A DNA stretch of 64,000 bases from Natrinema zhouii. GTDB lineage: Archaea; Halobacteriota; Halobacteria; Halobacteriales; Natrialbaceae. Under the pieces are notes generated by a model, which saw nothing but the letters and a program-made list of their open reading frames with translations, did not search any database and had not been told where the DNA came from. Shown here piece after piece: positions 1 to 7,174 of this stretch. Location of the stretch: NCBI RefSeq assembly GCF_013456555.2, contig NZ_CP059154.1, forward strand, positions 1,178,001 to 1,242,000, written 5' to 3'. A program made the translations under genes and the position numbers. Numbering within the stretch: position 1 is the first letter of the stretch; each line of letters opens with the position of its first letter.

Positions 1-228
1 ACCGAACTGGACCCATGGAACGCCCAGCTCGGCAGCGGACGCGTCGTCCGATTCGCCCTCGGTCTCGAGCGCTGTCTTTGCCTCGTCGCCAGCATCTGTC
101 TCCGCCTCAGGGATAGCGTCGTCGGCCTCGAGTGTCAGAAAGGCGCTTCCACGTTCGCGATGGGCAGCGATGGCATCGACGTACAGTTTCCGACGCTCGG
201 CGGGCTCGGCCGCATCGAAGCGAGTCAT
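1..228 (-). CDS. Hypothetical acidic protein, N-terminal 76 residues (runs off window)
   Basis: The frame is open from an ATG at 228 (minus strand) to the window edge, so the C-terminus is missing. The visible part begins MTRFDAAEPAERRKLYVDAI, then continues with a long Asp/Glu/Ala-rich stretch that looks disordered, then a more hydrophobic GVPWVQFG. It is divergent from adk, with about 60 nt between the two starts, so they probably share a bidirectional promoter region. I do not recognise the family. The position next to adk suggests a conserved haloarchaeal protein of the secY-adk neighbourhood, which is inference only. Confidence 0.65.
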   Translation of the reverse strand, partial: MTRFDAAEPAERRKLYVDAIAAHRERGSAFLTLEADDAIPEAETDAGDEAKTALETEGESDDASAAELGVPWVQFG

Positions 229-251
229 AGTCGGAGGGTCGTGCCCGATTC

Positions 252-264
252 TTTAAGTCTTTAT
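252..264 (+). promoter_or_regulatory. TATA element of adk
   Basis: TTTAAGTCTTTAT lies 24-36 nt upstream of the adk ATG. This is the spacing expected for a haloarchaeal leaderless transcript. No Shine-Dalgarno sequence is visible. Confidence 0.65.
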
Positions 265-287
265 GTGGTGCCCATGAACGGTGGCGT

Positions 288-923
288 ATGGCTCAGCCAC
301 GAATCCTGATCCTGGGCGCGCCCGGGGCCGGGAAAGGGACCCAGAGTGCAAAGATCACCGAGGAGTTCGACGTCGATCACATCACTACCGGCGACGCGCT
401 CCGGAACAACAAGGAGATGGATATCTCCGACATGGACACTGAGTACGACACGCCGGGCGAGTACATGGATCAGGGCGAACTCGTCCCCGACGAGGTCGTC
501 AACGCCATCGTCGACGAGGCCCTTTCCCAGGCCGACGGCTTCGTCCTCGACGGCTATCCGCGGAACTTAGAGCAGGCCGAGGAACTCGAGGACATGACCG
601 ACCTCGACGTCGTCCTCTCCCTCGAGGTCGGCGAGGAGGAACTCGTCCACCGGCTGACGGGCCGACGCATGGACCCCGAAACGGGCGACATCTACCACGT
701 CGAGTACAACCCGGCCGAGGATCGTGAGGTCGAGGAACGACTCGTTCAGCGCGACGACGACACCGAGGAGACAGTTCGGGAGCGACTGTCTGTATTCCAC
801 GAGAACACCGAGCCCGTTATCGAGTATTACGAGGAGGAAGGCGTGCTCGAGCGGATCGATGGCGAGCAGGCTCCAGATGAGGTCTGGGAAGACGTGAAGG
901 AAACGATCGAAGACGCCGCGTAG
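288..923 (+). CDS. adk: Adenylate kinase
   Basis: Makes 2 ADP from ATP and AMP in the cytosol, balancing adenylate pools. The Walker A P-loop [10 protein letters not shown] is at residues 10-19, the NMP-binding DGYPRN at 88-93, and a LID segment [13 protein letters not shown] at about 125-137. The LID makes this the long bacterial/eukaryotic-type enzyme rather than the short trimeric archaeal AdkA. The 211-residue length is normal for the long form. ATG 288 is preferred because it sits right behind the TATA box and leads directly into the P-loop strand; an earlier ATG at 274 is out of frame. In archaea adk usually belongs to the secY-adk-DUF106-cmk-cbf5 cluster, and all but secY are seen here. 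Confidence 0.97.
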   Translation: MAQPRILILGAPGAGKGTQSAKITEEFDVDHITTGDALRNNKEMDISDMDTEYDTPGEYMDQGELVPDEVVNAIVDEALSQADGFVLDGYPRNLEQAEELEDMTDLDVVLSLEVGEEELVHRLTGRRMDPETGDIYHVEYNPAEDREVEERLVQRDDDTEETVRERLSVFHENTEPVIEYYEEEGVLERIDGEQAPDEVWEDVKETIEDAA

Positions 924-980
924 AACGATCAGACACGTTCTATACTGAAACATCGATTTCGATACTGCGCCACGTTTTAG

Positions 981-2495
981 TCACTTGTTTTTCACTTCGA
1001 TCCTATGTTCAGCGATGTTGAGATACGACAGTTTTGGTGGGAAGACATATCCCTCTGGCGACACTTCCGGGCTGAATGACCTGAGCGATTCGTCGTACAC
1101 TCCCTCCGGCGCCTTACTGTGGATGTGGGCGGACGAGACGACGATCGACCCATCCATGTTGCCGTTGGATTGCAATGCGAACTGTCCATCTAAGTTAGTG
1201 ATGTAATTGTTCGATCCCTCAAATGACCCATCGCCCGGTGCGTATATCATTCCCTCGAAATATGACTTCCCTTTCCCGATCGCGATATGAGTTTCTGACG
1301 TCCCATATACTTGAAGGTACTTCGAGTCTACGCTGGTTGATGAACAGGGATCGACACACATCTCGCTATTTCCACCATCGACGTGTAGCCCTTTCTTTAC
1401 GTAGATCTGTAGAGTATGGTTCTCACCAGGCTGGTTCCAGTTCGTAACGTGGAGATTGCCGCCGCTAACGATAAGTTCATCTTCGACGATGAGCGTCGCG
1501 TCCCCGTCGGAAAGATTGAAAGTCAACTCATCATTGATCGTGGCGCTATCCGTATAGTACGTGCCGCTCGTTGCCGTCTCTTCGACCTCGCTTAGATCCG
1601 TGACGCTGTCATTATCTCTCATATCCGACACCATCTGTTCGATCATGGGATCTAGCGGCGGGAGAGTCTCGTTTGTTTTGCTGATATCGACATCCTCCGT
1701 ATGTACGTCACGTCCGGACACATTCCCAGCGACGATCCCGTCTTCGAATGTACCTTCGGGAATGTCCATCCGTCCTAGTTCGACTCGGAGGGTGTTTTCT
1801 TCCCCTTCACTACATGCTTCCTGAATCGCTCGTCCATCCGCTTTCTCCATTTCCTCCTCAAAATAGGTCTGCCATCCGACACAGTACTCGCTCGTAATGT
1901 TGACCTTGATCGTACTCCCTTCGACGTACGATGTGTTGCGATGTGCAGTACTATCCACATAGTCGAACGTCACGTCACCCGAGGTGAGTTCTGTGTCCTC
2001 CTCGAGTTTCAGGACAGGGAACGAAAATGTACTCGTCTCTGTATCGTATTCGAGCGGGGGTTTCGAGACGACCCGAGTTTCACTTCCCGTTTCGCGGAAC
2101 ACGCCGCCCGCCTGAAACGCGATCCTAGTGCCGTCATCGCCCTGATACTCGATTGCACCGACCTGAATCGATGTAGTACGGTTATCACCGGAGATATTGA
2201 TGTAGGCCGTGTTCGTCTTCACGATCGCTCCGCTATCGCCGGCATCAAACGCCATTGACCGCGGCGTGTCGCGGCTGATCGAAACGGTCGACATCTGCTG
2301 GCTCAGTTCAACGAACGATTGTTCGATACGCTCGTTTTCCGACTGTTGTTCCGCACTACTCATGGCGTCTCCCGCGACGAGCAGAATACCAACGCTGATG
2401 GCGGCGACCATCCCAATCAGCAACACGAGACCGAGCAGTGTAGACTGTCCGCGTATCGACGGAATCACAACTCCGCCATCGCTTCGTGAACCCAT
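981..2495 (-). CDS. Pilin-like/DUF7289-type membrane-anchored surface protein
   Basis: A 504-residue protein with a class III (type IV pilin)-like N-terminus: short charged segment, then RGQSTLLG (15-22) and a hydrophobic helix to about residue 42. The rest is a large extracellular beta-rich region with many Asn/Ser/Thr and possible N-glycosylation sequons such as NISG and NDS, and few repeats. The layout matches haloarchaeal DUF7289 proteins, which accompany pilus or secretion loci; that family name is from memory. It lies opposite to its neighbours, between adk and DUF106, which are normally adjacent. Its DNA is visibly richer in A/T (TATG, AAAATG, GATATT) than adk or cmk, suggesting later insertion. 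Function: surface or adhesin-like, not proven. Confidence 0.75.
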   Translation of the reverse strand: MGSRSDGGVVIPSIRGQSTLLGLVLLIGMVAAISVGILLVAGDAMSSAEQQSENERIEQSFVELSQQMSTVSISRDTPRSMAFDAGDSGAIVKTNTAYINISGDNRTTSIQVGAIEYQGDDGTRIAFQAGGVFRETGSETRVVSKPPLEYDTETSTFSFPVLKLEEDTELTSGDVTFDYVDSTAHRNTSYVEGSTIKVNITSEYCVGWQTYFEEEMEKADGRAIQEACSEGEENTLRVELGRMDIPEGTFEDGIVAGNVSGRDVHTEDVDISKTNETLPPLDPMIEQMVSDMRDNDSVTDLSEVEETATSGTYYTDSATINDELTFNLSDGDATLIVEDELIVSGGNLHVTNWNQPGENHTLQIYVKKGLHVDGGNSEMCVDPCSSTSVDSKYLQVYGTSETHIAIGKGKSYFEGMIYAPGDGSFEGSNNYITNLDGQFALQSNGNMDGSIVVSSAHIHSKAPEGVYDESLRSFSPEVSPEGYVFPPKLSYLNIAEHRIEVKNK

Positions 2496-2732
2496 TATAC
2501 GCCTTCCACATTCGCGAATCCTTATGATAAAAGGTTCGACTGATCAAACAGTTTATATCGGTTATGGAACAGAGATGATTATGATTTCAATCAGTTGTCT
2601 CTTGCCATTTACTGCTCATTATGGTTACCTACTATTCACAACAATACAGTCATCAAGTGCGAACTACGTGTGATCAACGAAATCAGCTTTTGTTCGCTTC
2701 GCAGACTGGCTGGGGCCACCGAAGAAAAACAC

Positions 2733-2740
2733 TTGTATAT
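2733..2740 (+). promoter_or_regulatory. TATA element of the DUF106 gene
   Basis: TTGTATAT lies 25-32 nt upstream of the chosen ATG at 2765. It supports that start over the longer open frame that begins at 2621. Confidence 0.6.
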
Positions 2741-2764
2741 CGGACCCACCCTAGCACAAACCAG

Positions 2765-3721
2765 ATGACGCGTACAGCCGAGAAGATCGACGCCCTCGTC
2801 CGCGAGGATTCCTCGATGGCGGCCGCCCTCGAGTCGATCCGCGAGGAAGCCGACAGGAACGGCGGCGAGGTCCAGTGGGCCGACGTCAACGACGAGTTGA
2901 CGAGCGGCCAGTGGGGGCGCCTGATCGAGAAAGGAGTGTTAGTCGACGGCGACGAGGGGTTCGAAATCGCCGATCGTGAGGCCTACGACCGGGCCCTCGA
3001 CGGTGATGGCGACGGCGGCAGCGGTGCCGCGGCCGACATCGATATCGACGAGGACGAATCGAGCTGGTCGCAGTGGGACAAGCTGGCGGGTCTCGGTGCG
3101 GTCCTGTTGATGCCCGGCTACTGGTTCGATTCGATTCAGAACGTCGTCGGGAACGCGGTCAACACGGTTCTCGGGCCGCTCGATGCGGCGTTGCCGTTCT
3201 ACGCCGTAATCCTCTCCGTTGCACTGATTACCGGCCTCTACTCGTCGCTGCTCCAGGCGAACCTGATGAACACGGAGGTCATGGGCAAGTATCAAGAGCG
3301 GATGAAGTCCGTCCAAAACGAACAGAAGGAACTCCGCGAGAAAAAGAAAGACGCCGAGGAACGCGGCGCGAGCGAGGCCGAAATCGAACGCATCGAGAAC
3401 GAGATCGAGAAGGCCCGCGAGGAGCAGATGGAGGCCATGGCGGACAATCTGGGCATGTTCAAAGAGCAGTTCCGCCCGATGGTCTGGATCATGCTGTTGA
3501 CGATTCCGCTGTTCCTCTGGATGTACTGGACGATCCGGACGGGCGCCATCGGAACTGCAGAGGAGACCGTCGTGATGCCCCTCGTCGGCGAGATCGAGTG
3601 GCAGGAGGGAGTGCTCGGACCGATGCAGGCATGGATTGTCTGGTACTTCCTGTGCTCGATGGGGTTCTCCCAGCTGATTCGGAAGTCACTGAACATCGAT
3701 ATGTCGCCGTCGAACACCTGA
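2765..3721 (+). CDS. DUF106 (EMC3/TMCO1-like) membrane protein, Oxa1/YidC superfamily
   Basis: A 318-residue membrane protein. The soluble N-terminus (MTRTAEKIDALVRE) and an acidic linker are followed by hydrophobic segments at about 100-118 and 143-163. A long charged coiled coil (about 170-235, rich in E/K/R) comes next, then two more membrane segments near 243-262 and 285-305. This three-helix core with a cytosolic coiled coil is the hallmark of DUF106, the archaeal relative of EMC3, GET1 and YidC, proposed to insert membrane proteins. It sits in the adk-cmk-cbf5 cluster near the translocon genes of other archaea. ATG 2765 is chosen over 2621 because the TATA box lies between them. Confidence 0.9.
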   Translation: MTRTAEKIDALVREDSSMAAALESIREEADRNGGEVQWADVNDELTSGQWGRLIEKGVLVDGDEGFEIADREAYDRALDGDGDGGSGAAADIDIDEDESSWSQWDKLAGLGAVLLMPGYWFDSIQNVVGNAVNTVLGPLDAALPFYAVILSVALITGLYSSLLQANLMNTEVMGKYQERMKSVQNEQKELREKKKDAEERGASEAEIERIENEIEKAREEQMEAMADNLGMFKEQFRPMVWIMLLTIPLFLWMYWTIRTGAIGTAEETVVMPLVGEIEWQEGVLGPMQAWIVWYFLCSMGFSQLIRKSLNIDMSPSNT

Positions 3722-3828
3722 GCTGATCCGTCAGCTCCCGACGCTCGTCTCTTCTCATTCGTTTCGTGCTGGGCCGATGCGCCTCGCGCATTCAAAACCC
3801 ATTTCACCTGCCCCCTCGCAGATCGACT

Positions 3829-4404
3829 ATGTTACTCACCGTCTCCGGCCCGCCGGGAAGCGGGAAGAGCACGACCGCCGAGTTGCTCGCCGACGCCTTC
3901 GATCTCGACCACGTCAGCGGCGGTGACATCTTCCGGGAACTGGCCGACGAACGCGGCTACACCCCCCTCGAGTTCAACAAGCTCGCCGAGGAAAACGACG
4001 AGATCGACCGCGATCTCGATCGGCGGCTGCGCGAGATCGCCGTCGACGCGGACGATCTGGTGCTCGAGTCCAGGCTCGCGGGCTGGCTGGCCGGCGAGGA
4101 GGCGGACTTCCGCTTCTGGCTGGACGCACCGGCACGGGTCCGGGGCGAACGCATCGCCGAGCGCGAGGAGAAAGAGCCCGCTCGCGCGACCGAGGAAACG
4201 AAGGCCCGCGAGGCCAGCGAGGCCCAGCGCTACGAGGAGTACTACGGGATCGACATCCAGGATCTGACGATCTACGACCTCTCGGTGAACACGGCCCGCT
4301 GGGGGCCCGACGCCGTCCTCGATATGCTCGTTACCGCCGTCGAACGCTACGATGCCGCCGGCGACGAGGGGAAAGCACTCGTCGACCTCGAGACCGACTT
4401 TTGA
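3829..4404 (+). CDS. cmk: Cytidylate kinase (archaeal type)
   Basis: Phosphorylates CMP and dCMP with ATP. The 191-residue protein opens [18 protein letters not shown], with Walker A GPPGSGKS at 7-14, then [12 protein letters not shown] as the nucleotide-binding segment, and ESRLAGWLA and an Arg-rich lid ([17 protein letters not shown]) in the usual order. The short length without the bacterial NMP insert is typical of archaeal Cmk. The start is ATG 3829, since the open frame upstream lacks family similarity. The stop TGA overlaps the ATG of the next gene (TGATG), so the two are co-transcribed and probably translationally coupled. Confidence 0.95.
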   Translation: MLLTVSGPPGSGKSTTAELLADAFDLDHVSGGDIFRELADERGYTPLEFNKLAEENDEIDRDLDRRLREIAVDADDLVLESRLAGWLAGEEADFRFWLDAPARVRGERIAEREEKEPARATEETKAREASEAQRYEEYYGIDIQDLTIYDLSVNTARWGPDAVLDMLVTAVERYDAAGDEGKALVDLETDF

Positions 4405-5312
4405 TGAGTCCCCGTGACCCACCGGGCGAGCGCTCGCCCGCCGAGTTGCTCACCTTCGGCGTCGTCAATCTCGACAAGCCGCCCGGCCCGTCGTCGCATC
4501 AGGTCAGCGGCTGGCTGCGCGACGCCGTCGACGAGACGCTGGCCGAGCGCGGCGTCGAGTCGCGGATCGGTCGCGCCGCCCACGCGGGAACGCTCGATCC
4601 GAAAGTGACCGGCTGTCTCCCGATGATGCTCGGCGACGCGACCCGGCTCGCACAGGTCTTTCTCGAGGGGGGCAAGGAGTACGTCGCCGTCCTCGAGTGT
4701 CACGCGCCGGTTCCGGCCGACGCCGAGTCGGTCGTCGCCGAGTTCGAGGGGCCGATCTACCAGAAGCCGCCGCGCAAGAGCGCGGTGGCCCGTCGCCTGC
4801 GCGTCCGGGAGATCTACGACCTCGAGGTGCTCGAGGCCGAGGACCGGCGGCTCCTCGTGCGGATGCGCTGTGAGAGCGGGACCTACGTCCGCAAGCTGTG
4901 TCACGACCTCGGACTGGCGCTGGGAACGGGCGCGCACATGGGGCACCTGCGCCGAACCGCGACGGATCCGTTCGACGACCGGACGCTTCATAGCGCCCAC
5001 GACTTCCTCGACGCGCTGGGGTTCTGGCTCGAGGACGACGATCCGGAGCCGCTGTACGACGTCGTCGAGCCCGCCGAGCGCATGCTCGAGGGGATCCCGA
5101 GCGTCGTGATCGCCCGGAACGCGGCCCGCGAGGTGGCCGAAGGCGCGCCGGTCTACGCGCCGGGCGTGCTCGAGGCCGACGACGGGATCGATCGGGGAGC
5201 GCTCGTGGCCTGTTACACGCCCGACGGTGCGGCGGTGTGTCTCGGCGAACTGGCCGGGGATGTCGACGCTGACAGCGGTGTTGTGGTGGATCTCGAGCGC
5301 GTGCTGGTCTGA
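4404..5312 (+). CDS. cbf5: tRNA/rRNA pseudouridine synthase Cbf5 (H/ACA RNP subunit)
   Basis: The catalytic subunit of archaeal H/ACA ribonucleoproteins, which isomerise guide-selected uridines in rRNA and tRNA; it can also make Psi55 in tRNA. The 302-residue protein has NLDKPPGPSSHQVSGW at 22-37, the catalytic motif HAGTLDPKVTG with Asp65, the YQKPPRKSAVARR and RCESGTYVRKL motifs, and a C-terminal PUA domain from about residue 215. It overlaps the cmk stop by one base and ends about 90 nt before tRNA-Pro. Confidence 0.95.
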   Translation: MSPRDPPGERSPAELLTFGVVNLDKPPGPSSHQVSGWLRDAVDETLAERGVESRIGRAAHAGTLDPKVTGCLPMMLGDATRLAQVFLEGGKEYVAVLECHAPVPADAESVVAEFEGPIYQKPPRKSAVARRLRVREIYDLEVLEAEDRRLLVRMRCESGTYVRKLCHDLGLALGTGAHMGHLRRTATDPFDDRTLHSAHDFLDALGFWLEDDDPEPLYDVVEPAERMLEGIPSVVIARNAAREVAEGAPVYAPGVLEADDGIDRGALVACYTPDGAAVCLGELAGDVDADSGVVVDLERVLV

Positions 5313-5368
5313 GCGGGCTCGATCGTTCGGAGACGAACCACGTGTTGTCGCGGTCACGAAACGACACG

Positions 5369-5374
5369 CTTAAG
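5369..5374 (+). promoter_or_regulatory. Box A-like element upstream of tRNA-Pro
   Basis: CTTAAG lies 27-32 nt before the first base of the tRNA, the usual archaeal TATA distance. Confidence 0.5.
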
Positions 5375-5400
5375 CAGCAGACGGGCATCGATTCAGGTAC

Positions 5401-5471
5401 GGGACCGTGGGGTAGTGGTATCCTCTGCGGATGGGGTCCGTAGGACCCGAGTTCAATTCTCGGCGGTCCCA
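5401..5471 (+). tRNA. tRNA-Pro (anticodon GGG)
   Basis: The sequence folds into a full cloverleaf. The acceptor stem GGGACCG (5401-5407) pairs with CGGTCCC (5464-5470), and A5471 is the discriminator. The anticodon stem TGCGG/CCGTA closes the loop ATGGGGT with U33 and anticodon GGG. The T stem is CCGAG/CTCGG around TTCAATT. No intron is seen and CCA is not encoded. Confidence 0.95.
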
Positions 5472-5533
5472 TTTTCACGACGTAACGAGCGAGGGAGCGG
5501 AGCGACCGTTGCGACGTAAGGAGGGAAAATGGG
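5466..5533. repeat. Inverted repeat distal to tRNA-Pro
   Basis: The 3' end of the tRNA and its flank (TCCCATTTTC, 5467-5476) recur inverted as GAAAATGGGA (5524-5533). Between them is a segment rich in GAGCGAGGGAGCGGAGCGA. The resulting long stem could terminate the tRNA transcript or be a remnant of an integration event. The left arm uses part of the acceptor stem. Confidence 0.55.
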
Positions 5534-5631
5534 AGCAGGGAGCAGCTCCGCTGCGACCGTGGTCCCACTCGAAAGGCGCTCGAGGACCGAGAGATTCGTG
5601 CTGACGGTGGACACTCATCAAGCGGTACTGA

Positions 5632-5787
5632 TCAACCAAACCGACGAAAATCGGTACAGCCACAAGGGCATTCCTTCCCAGTTCCGATTGGGAGGAACAC
5701 TCCATCTGGTAGTTCCCGCGAAGCTATTGGGTTCCCACAATCTTCGCAAATAGCGACAGTTGTCGGACGATCTTGCAGTGCAGTCAT
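5632..5787 (-). CDS. Small zinc-ribbon-like protein (51 aa)
   Basis: Starting at ATG 5787 the peptide is MTALQDRPTTVAICEDCGNP followed by a hydrophobic middle and ECPCGCTDFRRFG. The paired CxxC and CxCxC motifs make a one-domain zinc ribbon very likely. A TATA-like ATTTAAG (minus strand, about 5818-5826) sits some 32 nt upstream and favours this start over the longer open frame to 5853. Similar tiny Cys-rich proteins are common in haloarchaea and are mostly uncharacterised. Isolated gene, with no operon partners. Confidence 0.65.
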   Translation of the reverse strand: MTALQDRPTTVAICEDCGNPIASRELPDGVFLPIGTGKECPCGCTDFRRFG

Positions 5788-6324
5788 CGGTACAAGTGAT
5801 AGATGGCTCAATTCTGGCTTAAATCGAACTAGGAGACACCATGTTGTCTCCACTCATCTATTGACCGCTATATTCCAGCGTCTGCATCGGACATTACAGT
5901 CGGGTACTGATCATGAGGACGGTCGTTCGAGATGAACCGCCTCGTTGAGTCGTTGATACTGACATCGCTGTCACTACTGATTGAATTCTCGGCTCGAGAA
6001 ACGCTGGCTGAGAGCCAGCGTCGGACCCCCCACCCCCCATAGGTGGTGTGTCAAGTGGTGACTTTGAGATCGAATTTGACGAGTTGACTTTCAGGTCGGA
6101 ACGATCTCAGGGGTCCGGCGAGGTTCTGTATGTCTCGAAATCGGACAGACTCTGTTGGGCAACAACTGAATCCTTTCCCCGCTACCTGTCTCTTTGAATT
6201 ACACAGAGATAGTCTTGTTGGTAGTGTGATACCTATCGAAACAATCAATAGTGATATCCGGGAACAATTAATCGCCTCCGACCATCCTCTCCCCACCCGT
6301 TCGGAGGCATCCCCACCTGCCGTT
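5788..6324. other. Intergenic region without a convincing gene
   Basis: About 540 nt of lower GC than the surroundings. The open frames seen here have Ser/Arg-rich translations typical of non-coding frames. The only clear structure is the perfect hairpin at 6001-6021. It may be a decayed accessory locus. Confidence 0.5.
6001..6021. repeat. Perfect 9-bp hairpin followed by a C-rich tract
   Basis: ACGCTGGCT-GAG-AGCCAGCGT forms a 9-bp stem with a three-base loop, directly followed by CGGACCCCCCACCCCCCAT. No gene ends within 200 nt upstream on the plus strand, so a simple terminator role is not obvious. Confidence 0.7.
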
Positions 6325-6711
6325 CTATCGAAAAATGGTATTGGTCGCGATTTTCGCTTGCTCGGTTCCGCGGTGATCGTTGCTACCGTGCCACCGGAGT
6401 AACGGGAGATCGCTCGAGCGAACCATCTTCTCACAACGGATCGTGCAGCCCGATCGCCCATGTGGCCGGTAGACGACGAAACAGTACCAGCCGTCGTGCC
6501 GCCGGAGTTTCTCGAGGGACTCGCGGTAGCCCTTCCGGTTACCGGGCTGTCCATCGGAATGCTCGTGCATCGTCGACGTAATCTCGACAGGTGTTCCGGT
6601 GCCGAATCTCGCATCGTGCCAGCTCGCCCGCTCGAGATCGAAGCGACGCTTCTCGGCCATTCGTTTCTCGACGGCGGTCCCGAAGTGGTTCGCCCGTTTC
6701 GACCGATTCAT
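6325..6711 (-). CDS. Conserved nuclease-like protein (possible PD-(D/E)xK fold)
   Basis: A 128-residue basic protein beginning MNRSKRANHFGTAVEKRMAE. The order Glu15, Asp33 (WHDAR) and GTPVEITST (39-47) followed by a GWYCFVVYRP strand resembles restriction-endonuclease-like folds. From memory, haloarchaeal relatives read VEIKST or VEVKST at that site; here the lysine position is Thr45, so catalytic activity is doubtful. An in-frame ATG at 6744 would add MTPAVHTWTNS. I prefer 6711 because family members begin MNRSKRANHF. Divergent from the HalOD1 gene at 6844. Confidence 0.6.
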   Translation of the reverse strand: MNRSKRANHFGTAVEKRMAEKRRFDLERASWHDARFGTGTPVEITSTMHEHSDGQPGNRKGYRESLEKLRRHDGWYCFVVYRPHGRSGCTIRCEKMVRSSDLPLLRWHGSNDHRGTEQAKIATNTIFR

Positions 6712-6843
6712 CGAGTTCGTCCACGTGTGAACGGCCGGCGTCATCGACCGTTTGACGTGCGTCTGACGTGTATCTGCCGCGTGTCCGCTGTTCGTCCGCC
6801 TAGGATCGAGGGAATTATTTGGGGCCTCATTGCTAACGGTTGT

Positions 6844-7089
6844 ATGTCAGCGCCATTGCCGACCAGTATCAAGGTCGTTCAGGGGGTGGCGGCACACGAG
6901 GGGATCGATCCGACGGAGCTCGAGCCGCCGCTGCACGCGGTCATCGATACGGACGCGCTCGATACACTGTTTCGCCCGGTCGAAAACGCAACCGAGGCCA
7001 CCGCGGCGGTCGAGTTCTCGTACCGAGGCAATCACGTGCGCGTCGATAGCGCCGGACACGTCGATGTGACGGCGGGCGACACCGACTGA
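6844..7089 (+). CDS. HalOD1 output-domain protein (81 aa)
   Basis: A small stand-alone HalOD1 domain: SIKVVQGVAAHEGIDPTELE, then PPLHAVIDTDALDTLF, then VEFSYRGNHVRVDSAG. HalOD1 occurs at the end of haloarchaeal two-component proteins and as single-domain proteins, with presumed signalling roles. A second paralog is at 51076. ATG 6844 lies 25-33 nt after an AATTATTTGG TATA-like box, so the longer upstream frame is rejected. Confidence 0.85.
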   Translation: MSAPLPTSIKVVQGVAAHEGIDPTELEPPLHAVIDTDALDTLFRPVENATEATAAVEFSYRGNHVRVDSAGHVDVTAGDTD

Positions 7090-7174
7090 AGCGGTCCCGC
7101 CGGGGCCAGTCCGGAACGATAGTCCGCGAATTCGGAACCCAACCGGCGAAATCCGTCGAACGTCGCGTCTCGAG

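Noticed and set aside
3073..3726. Plus-strand frame overlapping the DUF106 gene
   Set aside because: Composition (Arg, Gly) unlike haloarchaeal proteins and out of frame with the conserved membrane protein.
5529..5753. Plus-strand frame after tRNA-Pro
   Set aside because: No family character; overlaps the inverted repeat and the better-supported minus-strand zinc-ribbon gene.
6051..6614. 187-codon minus-strand frame in the accessory region
   Set aside because: Ser/Arg-rich, overlaps a better-supported nuclease-like frame and covers gene-free sequence.
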